A stretch of DNA of 6,235 nucleotides from CAZDDW01 sp043811105 (GTDB lineage: Bacteria; Patescibacteriota; Patescibacteriia; UBA9934; CAZDDW01). The translations under genes were made by a program, and so were the position numbers. The stretch spans positions 1-6,235 of the forward strand of contig JBDRNK010000096.1 in NCBI GenBank assembly GCA_043811105.1, read 5' to 3'. The notes beneath the pieces were generated by a model. The model worked only from the letters and a program-made list of their open reading frames with translations. It was not told where the DNA came from and did not search any database. Position 1 is the stretch's first letter. Every line of letters begins with the position of its first letter. Shown in pieces: positions 1-4,393 of this stretch.

Positions 1-972
1 ATCAGTGCTTTGGGGCATTAAACAACTTTTTCCGTTTTCACAATAAGACCAAAAACAATTTTCAATATCGGATTCATCACCACCTGGGTCAAGAGAGACT
101 TCAGCCTGTTTGCCGCAATCAATATCTCCTCCTAAAGAATTTTTTGTGTATACCCTATTCTCATACTCCAAAGTATACCCAAGTTCAATCAGCTTTTCAC
201 ATTTAACACTATCATCAACATAAACAACTTGTTTGATCATTGGATACTTTGGAATCTGCAAAAGAACCAGCTGTGGATTTACTGTTGCTAGAATTACATA
301 GGCTCCGAATAAAATCACTAATCCGATAATTGCGCTTTGAATTCGTTTCTTAGCCGAATCAATCGAACCCATTCCTTTACCGACCATATACTGCACCCCA
401 CCAATCATAATCATTACAACGGCAATAATCACTCCGGCATAAAGTAGCCATTGATACCAAGCAGCAACATATTCGGCTAAATCATTAACCTGTGCCACCT
501 CTTGTCCAGGAGCACCAATTAAAATTTCTAAAGGCATTGGCTCAGGATCTGGATAACAATAATTTTCTTTTGGTGTTCCTCCATAACAATGTTTTGGTGT
601 TGGTTCACCTATTTCTGTAGAGCCGCCCCAAAGTCCGTTCTGTAAAGAACACTCATTATCTGTCCAACAGGTTAAATCCGTTGGCGGTTTGGCACGTAGG
701 TTATTTGTACAAATAATTTTTTCAAAACCACTGCCTTGAGCCTCACAGGCGGTATCGCAAGCACTGGCTAATTGTGTTTGAACTGACCTGGCTCCCACAC
801 CTTCTTTACCACACCAGCAATCGCAAGTGTCTTCTTCAGCCAGAGCAGAGGGGCAGAAAAGAAAATAAGAAACAAAGAAAATAAGAAAATAAACTACCGT
901 GCTTATTTTTTTACTTTTCACGCCCGCCATAGCTTTAGCGACGGCGGGTTGTTTTTTTATTTTCTTACTCAC
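1..972 (-). CDS. Cysteine-rich secreted membrane protein with VirB2-like pilin core (3' end beyond window)
   Basis: An open frame of 324 codons runs leftward from GTG 972 to base 1 without a stop, so the C-terminus is missing. Residues 1-24 are Lys-rich, 25-43 are hydrophobic, and ALA-EED at 43-48 looks like a signal peptidase I site. A loop of about 125 residues follows with ten cysteines (50, 52, 54, 72, 76, 88, 102, 108, 129, 139). Two membrane helices come next, about 174-197 and 213-231, joined by a short basic loop containing AKKRIQ. The GGVQYMVGKG motif closes the first helix and NPQL follows the second. This pattern matches the type IV secretion pilin (VirB2/TrbC-like) annotation common in Patescibacteria. 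The C-terminal part adds five cysteines (258, 286, 306, 311, 317). Predicted topology puts both cysteine-rich parts outside the cell. The start was chosen because GTG overlaps the upstream TGA and AGGA lies five bases before it. ATG 930 (residue 15) is the alternative. Function is unknown; a surface or secretion-channel component is inferred. Confidence 0.85.
   Translation of the reverse strand, partial: MSKKIKKQPAVAKAMAGVKSKKISTVVYFLIFFVSYFLFCPSALAEEDTCDCWCGKEGVGARSVQTQLASACDTACEAQGSGFEKIICTNNLRAKPPTDLTCWTDNECSLQNGLWGGSTEIGEPTPKHCYGGTPKENYCYPDPEPMPLEILIGAPGQEVAQVNDLAEYVAAWYQWLLYAGVIIAVVMIMIGGVQYMVGKGMGSIDSAKKRIQSAIIGLVILFGAYVILATVNPQLVLLQIPKYPMIKQVVYVDDSVKCEKLIELGYTLEYENRVYTKNSLGGDIDCGKQAEVSLDPGGDESDIENCFWSYCENGKSCLMPQSTD
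923..948. repeat. GC-rich hairpin, REP-like, inside the start of the cysteine-rich gene
   Basis: CCCGCC at 923-928 pairs with GGCGGG at 943-948. T930-A941 and GC 932-933 with GC 938-939 continue the stem, with two purine-containing mismatches (929/942 and 931/940) and a TTTA loop at 934-937. It is far more GC-rich than its surroundings. On the minus strand it encodes about residues 9-17 (PAVAKAMAG) in the charged part of the signal peptide. On the plus strand it is followed by a T-rich run. It resembles hairpin repeats dispersed in Patescibacteria genomes, though that comparison is from memory. The hairpin at 4218-4249 has a similar plan. Confidence 0.6.
923..960 (+). terminator. Terminator-like hairpin plus T-run, antisense to the operon
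   Basis: Read on the plus strand, the GC-rich stem 923-948 is directly followed by TTGTTTTTTTAT (949-960), the form of an intrinsic terminator. No plus-strand gene ends here, so it could only stop antisense transcription across the leftward operon, or it may be an accident of a repeat lying next to an AT-rich tract. Function is not established. Confidence 0.3.
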
Positions 973-1679
973 AGCTGTCCTAAAAAGCCAATAATTATTG
1001 CTTCAAAAATTGATTCTGGTATTGCCCCGGCTACCCGATGGCCATTAAAGAAAAAAGTTGGGGTACCTTGAACACCGGCCATAACTCCGTCCGCATAATC
1101 GTCATTTACCTCACTGCGATAATATCCGTAATCAAAACAAAGATTAAATGATTCCATTTCCAAACCAATCTGTATGGCATAACTTTTCAAAGCGTTTTCG
1201 CTAAGGTCGTTTTGATTCTGAAAAAGCTTGTCATGATATTGCCAAAACATATCTTGCTCATGTGCACAGCCAGCCGCTTCAGCAGCTCGCTGAGCCTGAG
1301 GGTGGATATCACTGGCTGGAAAGTCTCGATAAATCAGTTGCACCTGATCTTGATAAATCGTAATCAACTTACGGACCGTATCACTAACCTGCTTACAATA
1401 AGGACATTGAAAATCAGCAAACTCAACAATAATCAACAACGGATCCTCTGCACCAAGCCGAGGATCATCTGAAGAAACCACAGTAGCTGGCTGATCGCTT
1501 GGTTCCATTGCCGCGATGGCTTTACTAATACTCATTTCCTGAGAAAAATCATAAGCCAAGTCATCAGCTTGGCCATTAATTATTTTCTCATACAAAAAAA
1601 ATACTCGCCAAGCAAAAATTCCGCTGACAATAATTAAAACCAATAAGATAATTGATATCAACCACTTTTTTTGTCCCAT
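969..1679 (-). CDS. DsbA-like thiol-disulfide oxidoreductase, membrane anchored
   Basis: A 236-residue protein of the DsbA/thioredoxin-fold family (Thioredoxin_4 type, like BdbD). These enzymes form or isomerise disulfide bonds in exported proteins. Residues about 6-29 form one N-terminal membrane helix with a short basic cytoplasmic end and no lipobox, so the catalytic domain is outside the membrane. After a linker to about residue 78, the thioredoxin fold begins with LLIIVEFADFQ. The active site is C92-P-Y-C95. The helical insertion carries the family-typical AAEAAGCAHEQ...FWQYHDKLF stretch, and GTPT at 205-208 supplies the cis-proline (P207). C138 and C181 could form a second structural disulfide, as in some actinobacterial DsbA proteins. 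The ATG at 1679 lacks a good ribosome site but follows an extended -10 closely. The TGA stop overlaps the next gene's start, which suggests that the cysteine-rich product is its substrate. No DsbB or VKOR partner is visible here. Confidence 0.93.
   Translation of the reverse strand: MGQKKWLISIILLVLIIVSGIFAWRVFFLYEKIINGQADDLAYDFSQEMSISKAIAAMEPSDQPATVVSSDDPRLGAEDPLLIIVEFADFQCPYCKQVSDTVRKLITIYQDQVQLIYRDFPASDIHPQAQRAAEAAGCAHEQDMFWQYHDKLFQNQNDLSENALKSYAIQIGLEMESFNLCFDYGYYRSEVNDDYADGVMAGVQGTPTFFFNGHRVAGAIPESIFEAIIIGFLGQL
978..981 (-). promoter_or_regulatory. Shine-Dalgarno site of the cysteine-rich gene
   Basis: On the minus strand AGGA (981 to 978) lies five bases before GTG 972, inside the last codons of the DsbA-like gene. 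It is the clearest ribosome binding site in the window. With the GTGA start/stop overlap it decides the start and indicates translational coupling of the two genes. Confidence 0.7.
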
Positions 1680-1702
1680 AGGTTTGGTTCTTTTCCTTTT
1701 TC

Positions 1703-1711
1703 ATTATATCA
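1703..1711 (-). promoter_or_regulatory. Extended -10 promoter of the DsbA-like operon
   Basis: The minus strand reads TGATATAAT from 1711 to 1703: a perfect TATAAT preceded by the TGn extension. No good -35 is present at 17-18 bases, which is usual for extended -10 promoters. Transcription would begin near 1696, leaving a leader of about 17 bases before ATG 1679. Confidence 0.55.
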
Positions 1712-1722
1712 TGTAAAAAGGA

Positions 1723-1751
1723 TTGACAGAATGGCCTAGTTATAATAGAAT
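1723..1751 (+). promoter_or_regulatory. Sigma-70-type promoter of secG
   Basis: A consensus -35 TTGACA (1723-1728) is followed after exactly 17 bases by TAGAAT (1746-1751), five of six matches to TATAAT. A perfect TATAAT at 1741-1746 overlaps it but sits only 12 bases from the -35. Transcription would start near 1758, so the leader before ATG 1777 would be about 19 bases and contains no Shine-Dalgarno sequence. The -35 lies about 15 bases from the divergent -10 box, so the two promoters overlap. Confidence 0.7.
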
Positions 1752-1776
1752 CTCTTTGACTTGAATATAAAATGAT

Positions 1777-1995
1777 ATGATTACTTCTATACTTGATATA
1801 ACGCTTATTATCCTAGCCGTGTTGCTGGTAGTCTTTATTCTGCTTCAGGCACGAGGAGCCGGAGTTGGCGGAATTTTTGGTGGAGGCGGAAACGTCTATT
1901 TAGCCAAACGCGGTATTGAAAAAAAACTCTTCCAGGCCACAATTGTTGTTGCCGTCCTCTTTTTTGGAGTGGCCTTGGTCAATGTCTTAATCTAG
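1777..1995 (+). CDS. secG: Preprotein translocase subunit SecG
   Basis: A 72-residue protein with the SecG layout: membrane helix 1 at about 5-23, then ILLQ at 21-24 and the glycine-rich GAGVGGIFGGGG loop (27-38), then a basic segment (AKRGIEKK) and membrane helix 2 at about 53-71. SecG is the small accessory subunit of the SecYEG channel and assists SecA-driven export. The length is typical for short Gram-positive-type and Patescibacteria SecG. ATG 1777 is the only ATG start in frame; the ATG at 1772 is out of frame and stops at once. No ribosome binding site is visible. The gene is three bases from the binding-protein gene and probably co-transcribed with it from the promoter at 1723-1751. 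Confidence 0.95.
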   Translation: MITSILDITLIILAVLLVVFILLQARGAGVGGIFGGGGNVYLAKRGIEKKLFQATIVVAVLFFGVALVNVLI

Positions 1996-1998
1996 CTT

Positions 1999-3948
1999 GT
2001 GAAGCTTGATGAGCCCTTAAGTCGAATCCGTCAAGGATTCGCTAATCTAAAATCAAAACTTGGACGCCGAGAAACTGATTTCACCGCCGCCCATATTCTT
2101 AGTTTAAGAAAAGAACATGCTTGGCCAAGCCATAAACAGTGGCAACAATTGCCACGAATTTTGGGGACAGCTGAACGAAAAACCATTTATGCTTGTTTGG
2201 CCCTGGCTGTTCTGTCATTAATTTTCTTGACCAGCTGGTTTGTAATAACCCACAGAGTTGAAACACCGACATCCGGCGGTGAATATACTGAAGGATTGGT
2301 TGGTGAACCGCAATTTGTTAATCCACTGTATTCCAGTGCAAATGATGTTGATTCAGATCTTGTTCGCTTGGTCTATAGCGGTATGTTCAAATATGACCCG
2401 GTTCTTGGTTTAGTACCGGACTTGGCTGCTTCTTTTGAAATTTCAGATGATTACACCGACTACACGGTAACTATTCGTGAAGACGCTTTCTGGCATGATG
2501 GTCAACCGGTTCGAGCCAGCGATGTTGTCTTTACCATTCAAAGTATCCAAAATCCGGAATATAACAGTCCCCTGGCGGTAAGCTTTCAGGGGATACAAGT
2601 ATCTGAGATTAGTGAAAAGGTTGTTCAGTTTACTTTGCTTGAACCGTTTGCTCCATTTCTTTCAACTTTAACCGTTGGTATTATTCCTTCGCATCAATGG
2701 GAACAGGTGGCTGCTAAACGAGCCATGTTAACTGATCTAAATTTGGCACCGGTGGGAAGCGGTCCTTATAAATTTGAAAAATATACCAAAGACAAGAACG
2801 GAAATATTGGTAGCTATACTCTGATTCACAACCTGGATTACTATGCCCAGGTTCCTTATCTGGAACGTTTACATTTCAAATTCTATGCTGATGCCAACAG
2901 TGCGATTGATGCTCTGAAGAATCGGAATATCGAAGGTCTAGCTTACGTACCTGCTGACTTAACGACTGAGGTCGAAAAGTTGCGTTATGTTGAAATAATG
3001 CGACCAAGCATTCCTCAGGTTACGGCTGTCTTTTTCAATCAAGACAAAAACGAACTGCTACAAGAAGACGAGGTTCGCCAGGCTTTAATTATGGCCATTG
3101 ATAAAGGCGAGATATTGCGTCAGGCTTTGAATGGCTTTGGAACGCCAATTGATGCCCCGATTTTGTCAGGCATGCTTGGCTTCCATCAAGCCATTGATCG
3201 AATAAGCTATGATCCTATAGCGGCTCAAGAACTGATAAACAAACATCGAGAAGAAGATGAGGAAGGTAATCTGCAAGAAATTAACTTTACCATGACCGTA
3301 CTTGACCAGCCTGATTTTATTCGAACAGCTGAAGTGATCAAGGAACAGTGGGCGGTCATTGGCGTAAATTTGGAAATCAGAGTTATCAGTGCTTTTGAAT
3401 TATCAACCCAAGTTCTGACTGATCGAAATTATGAAATGTTTCTAACCGGAGAACTTTTGGGAATTGATCCTGATCCATACCCTTTTTGGCATTCTTCACA
3501 AGCTACCGATCCTGGTTTGAACCTGGCCAATTATGTTAATCGCCAGGCCGACACCTTGCTTGAAGAAGCTCGAAGCATTTCCGATCCAGGAGAACGCGAA
3601 GCTAAATACATACAATTTCAAGACTATTTAGCCGAAGATCTGCCAGCCATTTTCTTATACCAACCAACATATCGATATGCAGTAGCATCAAAGATTAATA
3701 ACGTTGAAATGGAACGAATTACCAGCCCGGCTGATCGTTTTTCACGTATTAATGAATGGTATACAAAAACCAAAATGAAGTTACAGTGGAAAGTTGACCG
3801 GCCTGAAGAAATGATAATTGAAGAACCTGAATCTGAGACAGAAACAAAAACCGAGGTAATGGTTGAAGAGATGATTATCCTTGGCCCAATAAAAACGGAA
3901 GTGGAAGTTGAAGAGGGGGAGGAAGAGGTTGACAGTTCTGACGGATAG
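1999..3948 (+). CDS. Family 5 extracellular solute-binding protein (peptide/nickel type), membrane anchored
   Basis: A 649-residue protein. Residues 1-60 are basic and probably cytoplasmic, and about 62-84 form one membrane helix without a lipobox. Residues from about 93 to 590 make an SBP_bac_5 domain of the DppA/OppA family, which captures oligopeptides or similar solutes for ABC transporters. Signatures seen are EPQFVNPL (103-110), FWHDGQPVRASDVVFT (164-179), the PVGSGPYKF motif (251-259) and VRQALIMAIDK (359-369). The last 45 or so residues (from about 603) are a Glu-rich low-complexity tail, unusual for the family. The start is GTG 1999, three bases after the secG stop, with no ribosome site, so translation may depend on secG. 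An in-frame ATG-initiated alternative would cut into the N-terminal region. No permease or ATPase gene is visible, so the partner transporter and ligand are unknown. Confidence 0.9.
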   Translation: MKLDEPLSRIRQGFANLKSKLGRRETDFTAAHILSLRKEHAWPSHKQWQQLPRILGTAERKTIYACLALAVLSLIFLTSWFVITHRVETPTSGGEYTEGLVGEPQFVNPLYSSANDVDSDLVRLVYSGMFKYDPVLGLVPDLAASFEISDDYTDYTVTIREDAFWHDGQPVRASDVVFTIQSIQNPEYNSPLAVSFQGIQVSEISEKVVQFTLLEPFAPFLSTLTVGIIPSHQWEQVAAKRAMLTDLNLAPVGSGPYKFEKYTKDKNGNIGSYTLIHNLDYYAQVPYLERLHFKFYADANSAIDALKNRNIEGLAYVPADLTTEVEKLRYVEIMRPSIPQVTAVFFNQDKNELLQEDEVRQALIMAIDKGEILRQALNGFGTPIDAPILSGMLGFHQAIDRISYDPIAAQELINKHREEDEEGNLQEINFTMTVLDQPDFIRTAEVIKEQWAVIGVNLEIRVISAFELSTQVLTDRNYEMFLTGELLGIDPDPYPFWHSSQATDPGLNLANYVNRQADTLLEEARSISDPGEREAKYIQFQDYLAEDLPAIFLYQPTYRYAVASKINNVEMERITSPADRFSRINEWYTKTKMKLQWKVDRPEEMIIEEPESETETKTEVMVEEMIILGPIKTEVEVEEGEEEVDSSDG

Positions 3949-3957
3949 TGGTATAGT
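3929..3957 (+). promoter_or_regulatory. Near-consensus promoter for tRNA-Leu, overlapping a coding end
   Basis: TTGACA (3929-3934), exactly 17 bases, then TATAGT (3952-3957). The -35 and most of the spacer lie in the final codons of the binding-protein gene (stop 3946-3948), and the -10 is just past the stop. Transcription would begin near 3964, about 95 bases before the tRNA. That leader carries the 8-base direct repeat ATAAGACT (3967-3974 and 3998-4005). The promoter may also serve RNase J by read-through. Confidence 0.75.
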
Positions 3958-4004
3958 ATCCATCTCATAAGACTTCTTCAAGGAAAAACTAAAGATAATA
4001 AGAC

Positions 4005-4057
4005 TAAGGCCGAAAGGTTTTTAGACTTTGCGTCTATTTACTTTTTGCTTTGATTTT
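4005..4057 (+). other. Weak hairpins and T-rich tract before tRNA-Leu
   Basis: AAGGCC (4006-4011) can fold on GGTTTT (4016-4021) around a GAAA tetraloop, using two G-U pairs. Directly after it TAGAC (4022-4026) pairs with GTCTA (4032-4036), and a T-rich stretch runs to 4057. This could be a weak terminator for the secG operon or a 5' leader structure trimmed from the tRNA precursor. Both stems are short, so the call is tentative. Confidence 0.3.
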
Positions 4058-4059
4058 AC

Positions 4060-4145
4060 GCGGACGTGGCGGAATGGTAGACGCGCTGGCTTCAGGAGCC
4101 AGTGGAAGCAATTCTGTGAGGGTTCGAGTCCCTCCGTCCGCACCA
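4060..4145 (+). tRNA. trnL: tRNA-Leu, anticodon CAG, CCA encoded
   Basis: A class II tRNA that folds fully. The acceptor GCGGACG (4060-4066) pairs with CGTCCGC (4135-4141). The D arm lies at 4069-4084 with GG in its loop. The anticodon stem CTGGC (4086-4090) pairs with GCCAG (4098-4102) around the loop TTCAGGA, giving anticodon CAG at 4093-4095. A long variable arm follows (about 4103-4117), as expected for leucine. The T arm GAGGG (4118-4122) pairs with CCCTC (4130-4134) around TTCGAGT. The discriminator is A4142 and the CCA end is encoded at 4143-4145. It reads CUG codons. A strong promoter lies about 100 bases upstream. Confidence 0.98.
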
Positions 4146-4202
4146 TCCCCCGTCGTCCCCCACTACTACGCATGACTTGGTAGTGGGGGACTATGGGGGA
4201 TG
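4144..4202 (+). other. Long two-part hairpin abutting the tRNA CCA end
   Basis: The outer stem CATCCCCC (4144-4151) pairs with GGGGGATG (4195-4202). A 3x3 internal loop follows, then a 12-pair inner stem: GTCCCCCACTAC (4155-4166) with GTAGTGGGGGAC (4180-4191) around a 13-base loop. That makes about 20 pairs with no break other than the internal loop. The first bases belong to the tRNA's CCA end. No T-run follows, so it is not a standard terminator. It may define the tRNA 3' end for processing or be a repeat. GGACTATG (4188-4195) is also an exact complement of CATAGTCC (4208-4215), giving a competing hairpin. Confidence 0.65.
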
Positions 4203-4217
4203 TTCCACATAGTCCGA

Positions 4218-4249
4218 TCACCTGAAGCTCCTTTAGGAGCGAAGGGTGA
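4218..4249. repeat. Second REP-like hairpin with TTTA loop
   Basis: GCTCC (4227-4231) pairs with GGAGC (4236-4240) around a TTTA loop. An internal loop of GAA (4224-4226) facing GAA (4241-4243) could form tandem G-A pairs. A lower stem then pairs TCACC (4218-4222) with GGTGA (4245-4249), plus a T-G wobble. The TTTA loop, GC-ended upper stem and purine internal loop match the plan of the hairpin at 923-948. Confidence 0.55.
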
Positions 4250-4321
4250 GAGGACGGCGTGGGGCTACGAAAGGTTTGATTCTGTCTCATTCAGATGGGT
4301 ACAGACCCTTCGTTGTCCTCT
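4249..4321 (+). other. Nested stem structure in the RNase J upstream region
   Basis: Three helices nest in register. AGAGGAC (4249-4255) pairs with GTCCTCT (4315-4321). ACGAAAGG (4267-4274) pairs with CCCTTCGT (4306-4313) with one mismatch. TCTGT (4281-4285) pairs with ACAGA (4301-4305). Alternatives exist inside it, such as GGGT/ACCC (4297-4300 with 4305-4308). I do not recognise it as RNase P RNA, SRP RNA, tmRNA or a known riboswitch. It could be a 5' untranslated structure or an unassigned small RNA. Confidence 0.4.
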
Positions 4322-4343
4322 TTCGAAATAACATATTTCGAAA
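4321..4343. promoter_or_regulatory. Perfect palindrome upstream of RNase J
   Basis: TTTCGAAATA (4321-4330) and its exact complement (4334-4343) flank a three-base ACA centre. Each arm holds the self-complementary 8-mer TTTCGAAA. Length and symmetry suit an operator for a dimeric repressor, or a hairpin. It is 51 bases before the RNase J start. No known operator matched from memory. Confidence 0.4.
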
Positions 4344-4378
4344 ACTCATAACTCAAAACTCATAACTCAAAACTTTGA
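4344..4378. repeat. Heptamer tandem repeat
   Basis: Four alternating heptamers, ACTCATA, ACTCAAA, ACTCATA, ACTCAAA (4344-4371), are followed by a degenerate fifth, ACTTTGA. The pattern is also an exact 14-base unit repeated twice. The end forms a small palindrome, CTCAAA (4366-4371) with TTTGAG (4374-4379). It lies 16 bases from the RNase J ATG. It could vary in copy number by slippage. Confidence 0.8.
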
Positions 4379-4393
4379 GATCTTAGAGCTCTT

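Noticed and set aside
1212..1472. Plus-strand open frame of 86 codons
   Set aside because: It lies entirely antisense to the DsbA-like gene, which has clear motifs, and its product shows no recognisable domain.
1723..1746. TTGACA with the perfect TATAAT at 1741-1746 as the promoter pair
   Set aside because: The spacer would be only 12 bases. TAGAAT at 1746-1751 gives the proper 17-base spacing and is preferred.
3624..3981. Two overlapping minus-strand open frames opposite the end of the binding-protein gene
   Set aside because: They are low-complexity mirrors of the Glu-rich tail (Ser/Thr/Ile-rich or Phe-rich) and have no domain or ribosome site.
4060..4145. Integration site of a mobile element at the tRNA end
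   Set aside because: No integrase gene and no repeated copy of the tRNA 3' end is visible in the window, so it is only noted as something to search for.
4144..4202. Intrinsic terminator after tRNA-Leu
   Set aside because: The stem is strong, but the sequence after it (TTCCACATAG) has no T-run on the plus strand.
4021..4290. Minus-strand open frame of 89 codons
   Set aside because: It runs antisense through tRNA-Leu; the GLEPSQNCFHWLLKPARLPFRH part is a well-known false translation of the complement of a tRNA gene. The rest comes from spacer hairpins.
4249..4321. RNase P RNA, tmRNA or SRP RNA
   Set aside because: None of the conserved core sequences of these RNAs that I know are present, and the region is too short for the first two.
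4344..4378. CRISPR array
   Set aside because: The heptamers are directly tandem with no spacers and the unit is far too short for a CRISPR repeat.
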